A stretch of DNA of 64,000 nucleotides, taken from contig OZ007509.1 in the NCBI GenBank assembly GCA_963931865.1, forward strand, positions 3,702,727 to 3,766,726, read 5' to 3'. This stretch comes from Axinella damicornis (lineage: Eukaryota > Porifera > Demospongiae > Axinellida > Axinellidae). Within the stretch, counting starts at the first letter, position 1, and the number at the start of each line of letters is the position of its first letter. Both the position numbers and the translations under genes were made by a program. Below the pieces are notes generated by a model. That model did no database searches. It worked only from the letters and a program-made list of their open reading frames with translations, and was not told where the DNA came from. Shown one piece after another: positions 13,030 to 25,100 of the stretch.

Positions 13030-13909
13030 ATGGACAATCCAGGAAGCAACGCCGAGGACGAGGTGGCGCTCATCTACCGCAGCCCACTGGGGCCTCTGAA
13101 ACTGGTGGCCAATCCCGAGGGCATCTGTTCAGTGAAGTGGCTCTTTGGAAAGCACAGTGAAGAGCCTGAGGGAAGCGGCATCAGTACTCGTGATGCACGC
13201 CAAGAAAGACGTGTCACAAACAGTACAGCCAACAGGTTACAGGACACGCCAGTCACATCAGAGAAAAGTGCTGCTGTACATTTGAAGGTGTGCACTACTT
13301 GGCTTGATGCCTATTTCAATAGTTCTCTGCTGAAAGACACTCCACCACGACCTCCACTTGTGTTTCCCACCAAAGCTGCCAAAGGTTCGAGTTCATAAAG
13401 CGTATCCCACTAGCCTCATTCCTGGACATCCATATGTTGTAGTACAAATTCACTGTTGATCATGCCTAGCCTCGTACACAGGGCAGGGCAGTGTGGGGCA
13501 TGGGTACGAGGCTATAGATCATGTCCTGCCTGATGGAGGTGTGCCTGTCTTAACCATGCATGCATATTATAGCATTTGTGTGGCCGACTGAGGAATCTGA
13601 ACTCTATTGTAAACTTTCTTTGTTTTCACTGCAGGCACATTCTTCCACAGTGTCTGGTGCACACTGGCAAGCACTGGAGTTGGGGAGAGACTGAGCTATA
13701 AAGAATTGGCCAGGCTTTCAGGCCGTCCTCGGGCATCCCGTGCAGTGGGGCAGGCAATGAAGAGGCACTGCCTGCCCATCCTGGTCCCCTGTCATAGGGT
13801 TGTGAAGAGTGGTAGCGGGGATGTGGGTAACTACAGCGGGGGAGAGGGGACTGCTACAAAGGAGTGGTTGCTTGAGCATGAGAGAAAGATGATAACAAGT
13901 AACTCATGA
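13030..13909 (+). CDS. MGMT: Methylated-DNA--protein-cysteine methyltransferase
   Basis: Two exons, 13030-13384 and 13635-13909, join in phase (AAA-G/GC) to give 209 residues, close to the usual size of about 207. The enzyme removes O6-alkyl groups from guanine in nuclear DNA by irreversible transfer to its own cysteine. The second exon carries the active-site motif PCHRV (Cys in [11 protein letters not shown]), the preceding helix-turn-helix region ([19 protein letters not shown]) and the [19 protein letters not shown] block. The N-terminal exon begins [14 protein letters not shown], typical of the family's N-terminal fold. The start at 13030 is the first ATG in frame downstream of the bidirectional promoter. 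An open frame continues upstream to 12820, but it overlaps the divergent gene's first exon and is not conserved-looking. Confidence 0.93.
13467..13514. mobile_element. Short TAGCC-type foldback element in MGMT intron
   Basis: Inverted ends TAGCCTCGTACAC / GGGTACGAGGCTA belong to the dispersed TAGCC foldback family described in the findings. GATCATG occurs on both flanks. Confidence 0.6.
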
Positions 13910-14231
13910 GAAGTACAAGTATATACCACAGCAACAACAGCAACTGAAGCTCGGGGCTTACATAACCATGCACTCCAATGATCTATTACACAGTGATGCA
14001 TTATCTGTGTGATTATGGAATAAACAATCATTGTGTTCATGCTGCAGCTGCATCTTATATTATGCAGCTGCAGCTTTGTAACTGTATCATCCAATACCAA
14101 CTTGACATGATCTGTACACGTTTCTGTTATGTTGATCATAAAGTGGACATTATTACATATCAGAGGTAAGGGACTGTTCCACAGTATATACATAACAAAA
14201 GAACCATGTAGGCTCAGGCCTTGCACTGCTT

Positions 14232-14674
14232 CATTATGCACTCCTGCGTGCACTGGGTTCATTATGCACTCCTGCGTGCACTGGGTTCATTATGCACTCC
14301 TGCGTGCACTGGGTTCATTATGCACTCCTGCGTGCACTGGGTTCATTATGCACTCCTGCGTGCACTGGGTTCATTATGCACTCCTGCGTGCACTGGGTTC
14401 ATTATGCACTCCTGCGTGCACTGGGTTCATTATGCACTCCTGCGTGCACTGGGTTCATTATGCACTCCTGCGTGCACTGGGTTCATTATGCACTCCCGCG
14501 TGCACTGGGTTCATTATGCACTCCCGTGTGCACTGGGTTCATTATGCACTCCCGTGTGCACTGGGTTCATTATGCACTCCTGCGTGCACTGGGTTCATTA
14601 TGCACTCCTGTGTGCACTGGGTTCATTATGCACTCCTGTGTGCACTGGGTTCATTATGCACTCCTGCGTGCACT
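14232..14674. repeat. 28-bp minisatellite, about 16 copies
   Basis: The unit TGCACTCCTGCGTGCACTGG plus eight more bases repeats with exact 28-bp spacing from 14232. Sparse C/T variants (CTCCCGTG, CTCCTGTG) appear in the later copies. Since 28 is not a multiple of 3, all three plus frames stay open and read the same residues in rotation, so the open frames are artefacts. It lies between MGMT and mS26, downstream of both. Confidence 0.95.
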
Positions 14675-14860
14675 GCTATGACAGATCGTTTTTACTAATT
14701 TTATACTGTACGCTCACAGTAATTAAATAACAGACTGGAATCAAGAGCACAATGTCATGACAACATCATCATTACCGCAGCATTGATGATGATGTCATCA
14801 TGCACTCTATACATTGACTGGAATACATTGTTATACACATACACTGCATATAATAATATG

Positions 14861-16146
14861 CTATGTAATCTTTTCCCCCGAGTGAGTCAGAGCAAAGTCG
14901 TAGTTCACTTCGTTCTGTATTACTTCCTCAATTTTCTCATCCAAGTTATCAAAAGTGATGAAGTCGTGGCTCTCATTCTGTAGAAAAATAGGATTATGTG
15001 ATGCGACTTCCTAGAACACAGATGAAACATAGAGTCTCTAATGTGGACACCATTGGGATCACTTATCAAGTGTCTGGAAGATGGAGGTGTCTGTATTTCT
15101 GGAGTTTATGGTCAAGTTAGAGACATACTAGGCCAAAGAAGCTACAAAACTGCACTGGCTAGCAGTTGACAAAAACAATCGCAAACACACCTTCGAGTAT
15201 GTGCATGGAGTCAAAATACACACCGTTAGATTCCCAAAATCTACATTTTTTTTATGAATGGTTAGGACACCTAGGACGGGTAACGGCATTTCCCTTTGTT
15301 CTTTGCATTTTTGAGGGGTGGAATAGGATATATCACTAAATTCCTATTATTTTTCCGACAAAATTCTGTAAAAATAGCATCAAGTTTTGTATAGTCAATA
15401 TTAAGGTGTGTATGTAGTATATGTACCTGAAGACTTAACACTTGTTCAGCTCTTTGGTCAGCCAGCTTCTGTTCTCGTACCTCCCTTGCAAGTTCACCAG
15501 CTTCCCTCACTCTCTGCAGTCTCTCTTCCTGGATCGCCATTGCCTTCACTCTGCAGTGAAGACATAGCATGTACAGCGTGACGGTGGTTGGCTTCATGGA
15601 GGACAATTCCACAGAAAATGTGACGTAACTGCAACGGGTCTATAGGTACTGCTGTGTGCAGAGTTAAACTGAAGAGCAGTAAGAAAATTAGCTGTCTGCA
15701 AAAATAGGCATGTGACCAACATACAAATATATATCTAATTCGCTTTGTAGTTTATAGCTCTAGCAAATACGAGTGTCGAGACTAATAGTGGCGCTAGTGG
15801 GCATTAGTTGGAAACAATACCTTCGCTTTGCCATTCTCTCTAGCTCTCTTTTGTTCTCGTCTAGCGCGCGCGCCTCCTGAAGCCGCTTCATCCGGCCTTC
15901 CTCGGCAGCCTTTGCACTAAAGGCCTCCATCTTCATCTCCTGTTGCTCTTGCCATTGCTCCTGGTACTGCTTGCGCAGGGCGGTCAACTCCCTCCTAAAT
16001 TTTCCATACGCTAGTGACTCTTCCTTCGGCTGCTTGTAGTTCAGCGCGTAGCTTCGGGTTCTAAGGATCGCTGGGCGGAAGAATAGGCCGTTCTTGCAAA
16101 ACATCTGAACTTGACAGATGCTGCGACGTACACATGTACACGCCAT
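14861..16146 (-). CDS. MRPS26: Mitochondrial small-subunit ribosomal protein mS26
   Basis: Three exons on the minus strand, 16146-15821, 15550-15427 and 14977-14861, join in phase to 188 residues (vertebrate mS26 is about 205). The N-terminus MACTCVRRSICQVQMF is basic and lacks acids, as expected for a mitochondrial import sequence. The middle is a long Glu/Arg/Gln-rich helix (FRRELTALRKQYQEQWQEQQ, then ERLQRVREAGELAREVREQK). The end HDFITFDNLDEKIEEVIQNE followed by VNYDFALTHSGEK matches the NFIT-x-ENL-x-ARVEAAL and YNWAIT-x-EG tail of the animal protein. It acts in the mitoribosome small-subunit head/platform. The gene lies tail-to-tail with MGMT across the minisatellite and 336 bp downstream of TMEM127 on the same strand. 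Confidence 0.87.
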
Positions 16147-16482
16147 TAAGTTTTGACCTTTGAACTCTAAGTACTGTCTGCATCACGTGCGTAAAGTTCA
16201 GAGTTCATTGTCTATATTATATTATACAACAGTGCGTAGCTAGCAGAATTTCCCAACAGTGCACACACACTATGTTAGACCACAGCCGATCAGCTGATCA
16301 TGGCCCATCGATCAGTACACAATTATTAGACTGGTTAAGAAATAGAAATTGAAAGCATAAAAGATACTAGTGATGAAATACACATATCTTGACACAACAT
16401 CTTTAGATTACAGTTGCCAATGATAGATACTGCAGACTGAAATACACGGACAAACAGAACATGAGGGCCGAGGATGCATCGG
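16147..16482. other. TMEM127-MRPS26 intergenic region
   Basis: 336 bp between the TMEM127 stop and the MRPS26 start, both on the minus strand. It should contain the TMEM127 3' UTR and the MRPS26 promoter. No coding sequence or repeat was recognised. Confidence 0.6.
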
Positions 16483-18753
16483 CTATGGGGTGTATGGAGG
16501 GGGAGGGGTGATGGGTTCTGAGGCCTCGGGCTCCGGCTCACTCATTGAGGTCTCAGTCTCTGTCTCACTGAAGTCGGTGGTGTCCACCAGGCTGTACGAG
16601 GGGGGACCAGGAGTGCGGTCGGTCAGCCGCCTGTGATTCTGTTGTTGTCTAGATGGATGAGCGTGTGCAATCATGAAGGAGAGGATACAATTATTATTAG
16701 CATGGCATGCTAGAGGGAAGAAGTTACCTAAGCAGCTACTCAATCACAAGTGAAAACACGCGGGTAGGATAAGTGCTCTATGCACCTACTAACTCTCACA
16801 TATTACCTTACCTGTGATCTGTAGCATTCTGTACTGTGTTCTTTGCTATTGTTGGTTGTTTAGCCGCTAATGAAGGTATTATAGCCTCTAAATCACGTTA
16901 GAAAGATATTTCAGATAGATGGACAGCACCAACAGCTTAACTCCACCTTGCGCATGCACACTAACTATAACATGGAATCAGTGTGACAATGTTCCTCTTC
17001 AACCTGAAGGATGGTGGAATGGGATTGTGACAAGAAAGTATTATCCTTACCTATATCTATGCCTGACGGATCGTCTCCTGTCTGCCGCTGATCGTGCAAA
17101 CAGCAGGTTGTAGGAGGCTGCCCCCAGGGAGAACAGTCCACCCACCAGGAGGATGTAGTAGGCATAGCCGAACTGCACTTCTATTTTGGTTGCACCACTG
17201 TTGCTACTCTGACACGCCTTCTGCGTGGGGAGGGTCTCGGCAACTGCTAGCCACAGCCCCGCCACCAGCACTATACACAGCACTGCAGGAAAGCAATATT
17301 CAAACACACATGCTTACACGCTACACAGAATAGCAACCAAGACATGGTAGTAAGTTGAAGGGCACAAGTCGGCACGCCAATGAGGGTATCACTGCCAGTA
17401 AAACTACTCAATGAAAGAAGTGATCCGTTTCTTGTTGCAAGGTTTGGCATCATGTTGGTATTAGAGCTGCAACGATATATCACTACTGACAGTCCTGGTA
17501 TGCACACACATACACATACATGCATACACACGCATACCAGAGCAGCTGCTCAACATACACTTTACCCATAGATAATCTATGCTTTTCCTAACACCAAACC
17601 TGAACTGGAACATACCTGAATTGTTACAACTGATCATAACTAGTCAACAGCAGAAGTCGACAGCAGAAGTCAACAGTTTGAACTCCCAAATGTAGGATAG
17701 TATTCTTTTTCCAGCATGTTAATGAACGAGCTTGATTTCTGTTGCGTTTGAACATTGCATGTGCGCCATCGCACATGCAAACATTGCGCTTAGTGTTTCA
17801 TACATATACACATACACACACAGGCAATGTTCGAAATTGGCTGTATGTTGTGCTGACCTGGCAGTTCACATGAATAGTATTATGTGGTCAAGTTTCTCTA
17901 TACAGGCCAGTCAAGAGGTTAGACCACATAACTGTATTCATGTGCACACAACTTACAACAAGCTGCTGGTTTACTTAGTACCATGGTACACAAGAGACAA
18001 CAGCATAGGACTCTGAGGAAGCTATGGGTTTTACTTAGTAGACTACCATGATATTATGCTCACATGAGACAATGTTGAAGACAGCATAGTGTCTGAGGAA
18101 CTCCAGCCTCTCACGAGGATACCCAGCACTGATCAGTGTGGCTACAACCGAGGATATGAGGGTCAGCACTGAGACGCTTAGGACGCAGGAGACAAGGATC
18201 TGCTGTGATGTGGTGTAGTATTGCGTCACTGTGAAACGGGAGGACCACCAGTTAAGGAAGTCAGCTACAAGTCCTCCTAGCACTCATTCTGAAAAGTGTG
18301 TGGCTTTTCCATACTGTAATTCCATGGTGAAATTGGACAGCAAAAAGATCATGTGATGTGCATATTGACCAATCAGCAGGAAGCATGGTGATGCAATGCT
18401 CTCCAGTTCCCATAGTGAAATCCAAACTAGTGCTCCAGAACAGAGCAGATCTAGCTCACAAACCTTTCAAACCTCTCACGCCTAAATCATGAGGGACTTT
18501 TTCACTCACTTGATTGTTCTCCGGTGTCACCACCCGAACTGTCCTGTATCTGTACTTGTGTCAGTCCAAAGACAATGTCGCAACGTCCATTGTAGTTGCT
18601 GACCTTTGCCCACTCCCTCAATGCCAGGGCAAGGATGAGGAACACCATGGAGAGAACACTGCCGAGGATGGAGATGAAGTGGCGCTCTCGGGACGGCTTG
18701 TCGTACGGTGTACTCCCAGTACGTCTCTGTCTGAATCGACTCAGGTCTACCAT
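16483..18753 (-). CDS. TMEM127: TMEM127-like four-pass membrane protein
   Basis: Minus-strand exons 18753-18510, about 18228-18064, 17282-17051 and 16648-16483 keep phase and give about 268 residues (human protein 238). Hydrophobic segments: ISILGSVLSMVFLILALAL; ILVSCVLSVSVLTLISSVVA; VLCIVLVAGLWLAVAETL; AYYILLVGGLFSLGAASYNL. The LRHYAVF block before segment three and the extreme C-terminus PPPPYTP correspond to RRYAF and PPPAYTP of TMEM127, an endosome/lysosome membrane protein that restrains mTORC1 and is a tumour suppressor in vertebrates. The tail carries PPPPY and PPSY, WW-domain (NEDD4-type ligase) ligands, and an acidic Ser/Glu/Thr stretch. The start could instead be the ATG at 18780; an acceptor-like site between the two ATGs suggests a 5' untranslated exon. 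The acceptor of exon 2 has in-frame alternatives at about 18248-18264. Confidence 0.8.
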
Positions 18754-19186
18754 AGTCTGGTTCCACTGAAGCTGTAACATACATGAGATGGTTGGCCATT
18801 ATATTCATAGATACATGCATAAGACTCCCTGAAGGACCAGCCAAGTGGCTGAAGCCTGAAGGGACACTTCCTGTCTATCAAATATTTCATAATTTCTATC
18901 TATCTATCTAACTTCTAACCTAGTTTCTTTGATCTCACGGTCCCCCTTACTGAAAAAGCCCCTCGCTGTAGACGTTTTGCCTTCTGCAAAGCGACATGCA
19001 GATGAAAGGTCTTGTTCCCTACAACGGACTATGTTTTCAGTTGTTTATCGCCTAATTTAGTCACATGATCCTAGCCACAACCACGTGATAATTGTCCAAT
19101 CCTTGTGACCTCAGCATGTCAGTTTGTATCCTAGCAACGGCCTTGCTGCCAAACACATGCAAAGACCCTCAGCACTGTTTGTGTGA
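18754..19186. promoter_or_regulatory. Divergent promoter region, TMEM127 / FAM184
   Basis: About 430 bp separate the two divergent start codons. It presumably contains both promoters and a TMEM127 5' UTR intron. A short TATC repeat lies near 18896-18910. No coding signal was seen. Confidence 0.5.
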
Positions 19187-22100
19187 ATGGCCGCCAGGGA
19201 TAAGCTGGGAAGTATCACCTCCCTGCAGGGTGGCGATGAGGCTATCCCGAGGGAGTACCACAGGAAGGTACTCAAGAAGATCGCACAACTCACCAAGGTG
19301 AGCCACAATAAATTACTAGTCTTCGAAGGGCTGGATTGTTTACTATTTCACAGTGTTAGTAATTTACTGCAGGTGATTTATGCTCTGAACACCAAGAACG
19401 ATGAGCATGAGGAGTTTGTGCAGAGATTGAGGTCTCTCCATGAAGCTGAGCTCCAACGCCTGTTGGCAGACAACTCCTCCCAGCTTGAGAGGTATCGGGA
19501 GGGGGCAGAGAGGGAGAGGGAGGGAGGAGACAGGAGAGAGCGGCAGCTGAGGGAGAGGATGGGGGTGGTAGAGAGGGAGAGAGACCAGCTGTTGGAAAAA
19601 CAGGTTAGGGTCGGGACGTGCCCCAAAGCAGAAAATATTCTACCATCAATATTCCCTGGTTGCTGGGCATGCATAATACCACCATGCACTGTATGTGTTG
19701 TTAAGCTCAGATCATATTAGTGATCTCCTCAGTCCGCACAAATACTACCGTACATTTGCATCATGCTTGTGGAGAAGGCGTACAGTTCTAGATACAATCC
19801 AGGACCATCTCACGCAGTGTTTCCACATCCTAAGTGACAAAGCTGGCCGGGTGGGATGGCTTGGAAGACATAATGCTAGCAATGGTGTCCTGTGTGAGAG
19901 ATATGCACTTTCTCTATAGGTATCGTACCGTAAAGAGGTAGGGGAACAGCTAGGAGCACTGAAATCCGATCACACTCAGCAGATTCAGCAATTCACACAG
20001 CAGCTGGAGAGGTTGAGAAATGATCACTCCTGCCAGCTCAAGGAGATCTCCGGACTGCGTGAAGGTTTTGCAAGGAAGACCAATGATCAACTGAGGGCAA
20101 TGAAGTCTAGCCATGAGAAAGAGCTGGGTGAGCTTAGCATCAAATCAAAGAAAGAAGTGCAGAAGCTAGAAGCAGAGGTAGCTTCTCTAATGGTGTCACA
20201 TCGGAAGGAGCAGGCTGTCTTGAAGCAGCAGTACCACCTCGAACTTGAGGCTCAGAAGCAGAACCTGACAGCTACACAGAGAGAGCTTTTGGAAACTGAA
20301 ACCAGGAAATGGGAAGAGAAAATAGAGTCTCTTCAAGGCCAATTTCTGGAGAGGGAAGAGCAGCTGAAACAACAGATTTCCACTCTTTCAAATGATCTTC
20401 GAACTGCAAGAGACAAACTGGCGCTTTCAGAGCAGAGGCTGAAAGAAGTTGAGTCCCACTACGAGGAGAACAAGGTGGACTCGAGTGGGCTGGAGGAGAA
20501 GCTGGTGGGAGCCTTGCGAGAGGTGGAGGAACTGAGGGACAGGGTGAGCTCTCTCCACGGGGACCTGGACATGGCCAAGGAGCAGTACAGGCAGCAGACG
20601 CAGGAGATGAAGACCCTGTCCAGTGAGTAGAGCTGGAGAGTGTGCACAGTGGTAGTCGGCCTCTGCACACATGCACTCAGCAAGCTAGAAGGATTACAGA
20701 TGGTAGTGATGATATCGATACATGTAGCTTTGTAGTCTCGGCCCCAGACCCAAACCAACCACAGCATGGATCGCTTCCAGTATCACGCGCGATACTGGAA
20801 GCAATCCGCGCTGGGGTTGGTTTGGGTCTGGGGCTGAGACTAGCTTTGTGGCTACATGCTACATGGTGTGTCAGTGTGAGTAACCACTAGTAGAGCATGC
20901 AGATTTTTGCAGAATACATTGAAGGGAGGATCTGCTGGTCTAGTAACCCTTCCTAGGGACGGGTGATATTAGCCACATTATCCATCCCTACCCTCACTAT
21001 ATGGAGTCCACTATAATGTATTAGCAAGCTACCCTGTATGAAACTGTGTACGGCGACTGTTCCCCTCGTATTGACCAGCACTGTTGTTTACTGTGTACTC
21101 CCGAGCTGGAGGTTGGTTGAACTTTGCTTTTGGTTGAAGCATTTCCCCACTCATGAATATCATTAGGCCGGTGTACTCTCCTTGAGTGTTTACACTGACA
21201 TCATGCATCTATGGACCATACTTCTCAACAAAGGCTGTACTCTGCAGTGCCTCCTGCTTTTGTTTACATCACTCTTTTGTGGAGAACTGTACATGTAGTC
21301 CATGCAGAGAAAGAAAACAGACAAAAGCGAGAAAGGCTGGTACAAGACTCTGACCATACACGTTACCCCCTCTAAGTTTAGTACTCTTTGCTCACTGAGA
21401 AGAGATTGTTATTTGCCTGTCTGGTTCAGTACACCGTTCCAGTCAGGTGTGTAACCTGGAAAGAAGCTCTATTGGTGTTCACTATTTTGATTGTTGCCCT
21501 GCCTGCAGCCACACTGAGCAAGCTGGAGGCGTTGCGTGTGTCCCACGAAGGTGTGATAGAGAATCTTCGCTCACAGATCTCTCGGCTGCAGCAGAGGGCC
21601 GTCCAGCTGGAGGAAGAGAGGGAGACTCTGCTCAGCTCCAAGAAAACCTCCGGGGAGCAGCAGACCACCCGGATCAGGACGCTAGAGAAGGTGTGTGAGT
21701 GTAGAGAGAGCTTGAGGGTGATTATGGTGATAGTGTGTATGTAGGGAGAGGGTGGGGGTACTGGGTGTTGTGGTTGAGTAGGATGCAGGTAGGTAGCCTA
21801 GCTTGTCCCAGGCCGTCTTCCATTCCGCTTTCTTGACCACACACCTGACTTTTGAAGCAAATGTGCTGATAAGAAAGTTAAGAGAGTCTGGGGACAAAGC
21901 TAGGACACATGTAATGACTGTACGGAAATAAAGCTTTGCTTTCAAAAAAAGAGTCCATGTTAATACACAGACTTCAGCCCAAGATAGATGTATTTGGTTG
22001 CATAAATTACATACATGCATGTGGCGTGTTCCTCTTGATCAAGAACTGCTGCCATGCGTCCCAAATTCCTTCTCCGTCCTTCTAGGAGTTGGACCGAGTG

Positions 22101-25100
22101 GCCCGTGAGAAGCAAGACCTGCATGCCCAGTATGCACATGAGATTGAGGCAGCACACGCCCAGCTGGGGCAGAGGGAGACAGAGCTGGGGACAGAGCACA
22201 TCAGAGAACTGCAGGAGCTCAGAGACCAGCACCAACAAGGTGAGTAATCGCTTCCCCAGGCCACTCCCACCTCTACTTGTGATTGTTCCATTTGAGGATG
22301 AGGGTGGGGAGGGGAGAGGTGAAGGGGGTGAGGAGAGAGAGGTTGGGAGGTGAGGAGAGAGAGGTTGGGGGTGAGGAGACAGAGGTTGGAGGGTGAGGAA
22401 GAGAGATTGAGGGGTGAGAAGAGAGAGGTTGGGAGGTGAGGAGAGAGAGGTTGGAGGTGAGGAGACTATATAGGTTGGGGGTAGCCTTGTTCCCAGGCCT
22501 CCACTACCTGGGCGTAGGCCTGGAGACAAGGCTAGGTTGGGGGATGAGGAAGAGAGATTGAGGGGTGAGAAGAGAGAGGTTGGAAGGTGAGGAGAGAGAG
22601 GGTGGGAGGGAATAGAAAGAGAGGCTGGGGGCAAGAAAGAACCTATTGACCAGGCAAGTGGTAGTTTAATAACCTAGCACCCATATGTAGCTCTCTCTTT
22701 TTTTGTTATTGCACACAGCTCTCAAGGAGGTCCACACAGAGAAGAACTCTGCTCTGGAGGAACTCAGAAGGCAGCTCAAGCTTGAGAGGGAGGGAGACAC
22801 CCAATCCCTGATTGCAGAACACACGCATGAAGCTGCTCAGTTGCGGAAAGCAGTCACCGAGAAGACCTTGGAGCTCCAGTCAGCCCTGGCAGAGCTGGAG
22901 GGACTGAGGGCAGCAGCAGTAGAGAGAGAGAAAGGGCTGGAGATCACCACCAGGCATGTGGAGAGGCTGAAAGAAGAGTTGTCCCGAGTGCATGGGGAGC
23001 TGAGGAGGGTGCAAGGGAAGTGGGAGGAGTCAAAGAGAGAAGGGGAACAGCTGAAGGTATGCATATATATGTGTAGATCATTGACAGAGTGCCGGGAATT
23101 ATGAGATGCCGAGAATCAATTCTTTGAACACTATTACTACAAGCCAATACGCATGCCCTACCAATAATTGAATTGTTCCCAGGCCACTCCTGCCACTGAG
23201 CCCAGATCATAATCCGTTATGGTACAGTAAAATGTCTGAAAATGAGTGAAAAGTGTACTATCAATCCGTATTAGTTTTAGCCCTCCCTCCCAACCCTCTC
23301 CCAGTCCTCCTTGGCGTCTCTGCAGCAGGCCGAGAAGCAAGCTGCCCGGGAGCATCGGCAGGAGGTGGTGGGGGTGAGGACCACCCTCACACAACAGCTG
23401 GAGCAGCAGTGGAGAGAGAGAATGAAGTGAGGGGGAGGGGGTTAGCCTCACTCTCAGGCCTGCACTGATTTTGGTTTGTGCATCTGAAAACAGCGTGGGC
23501 CTGGGAACGAGGCTAAGAGGGGTACTGTAAACGTGAGATAGAGAGGGGGAGAGAGCTGAAGGTTCTAGAATTCTATGCAGATTTTGTACTCCTGGTTACT
23601 GGGAGGTCTCTCGTTCCCAGGCCATTTGTAGCAGGCAAAATGGCCTGGTAGCTTCCACAAGTTTGAACTGCTTTCTTCTGCTGCCTGATAATTGGCAGGC
23701 CCAATCGAATGTCAAAACATTGATCATCACATGACAGTTGTAAAAGCAATTGCATCATCCCTTGAAATGTCAAATCATTGCAGTTGGATGTTGTTGTGAC
23801 TTGTCCTACCTGTACTATTTGGTGGAGTCAATCAAGCACACACACATGACGGTATGTTCTCCCACCACAGGCAGGAGTGTGCCTCCCTGCGTGCAGAGCT
23901 CTCGCATCGCTACAGCGATGACTCCCACACAGCCCTCATGGAACTAGCAGGTCTCAAGGATGGAGCCATGAAGGAGGCCCAGGGGAGGTGGGAGGAGGAA
24001 AGGAAGGGACTCATGAAGAAGGTGTGTGTGTGTGATGAATTATGTTACCTGTTGCATACATTCACATAGCTTTGTTCCTGTACATGTACCGAGCATCTGG
24101 GAACGAGGCTAACATATACAGCACATATAGTCATCTGGTTCGTTTCTTTCCTTGCACCCTTCAGATTGAGGACCTGGAACGCAAGCTTGAAGAGCTGCAC
24201 CACTCCACTGCGGCCTCACTGGAGGAAGCCAAGAGCACTACTGATGAACAGCTCTCCACCCTCAAGTAGGACCAGTGCCTACTGACATTACCTCATCCCC
24301 CAGTCCATTCTCAGCCATTAACAATCTCTGTTTCACTACACATACGTACTACTGGGAGAGAAAAAAAAGTGGACCCATGTGGAAGTGGTGTCTTTGTCCC
24401 AAGTTTTCTCCAAAGCTGCACATGCAGCTATAAAAACTACTTGCAAGGACATGGTTTTCACCGGCTAAATGTAATTGTATTCTTAACCTTACAACTGTGT
24501 ACCACTACTTCCACTACTGGTGTTGTTGTTTTGTGTTAGGAGGGAGCTTGAGGAGGAGAGGGCGAGGCACAGGGAAGAGAATGTGGAGATGGGACACGCC
24601 TACCAGCAACAGCTGCTGGCACAACGGCAAGAGTTCGAGGGACAGAGGAAGGTAAGAGTGTCTGTTTTCTATTGCCTACTGTACACTGTCCCTTTGGGAT
24701 ATTGTATTTCACCCCCCCCCCCCCCCCCCCCCCCCCTTTCCTCTCCTTCCTTTCCCCTCCCCCTCCTCCCTCCCCCTCCCTCCTCCCTCCTCCCCTTCCC
24801 CCTCCCCCTCCACCTTTCCTCTCTCTTCCCCTCCCCTCCCCTCCCCCTCCCCCTCCCCCTTGCCCTCCCCTTCCCCCTTGCCCTTCCCCCTCCCCCTCCC
24901 CCCTTTGCCCTCCCCCTCCCCCTCCCCCTCCCCCTCCCCCTCCCCCTCCCCCTCCCCCTCCCCCCCTTCCCCATTCCTCCCCCTCCCTCTCCCCCTGTAG
25001 TGCCTGAAAGAAGAGCTGCACTCCCAGCACAATGTGGAGGTGCTCTCCCTGCAGCAAGCACACCAGGTGGCGGTGAGAGCATTACGAGATCAGCTGCAAA

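Noticed and set aside
14129..14730. Three overlapping plus-strand open frames of 129-189 residues with periodic CTPACTGFIMHSCVHW-type repeats
   Set aside because: They are the three frames of the 28-bp minisatellite; the period is not a multiple of 3, so every frame reads the same rotating peptide. No splice or start support.
24536..25082. Long Gly/Glu-rich minus frames and Pro-rich plus frames
   Set aside because: Produced by the polypyrimidine intron tract; FAM184 exons on either side are joined by good splice sites.
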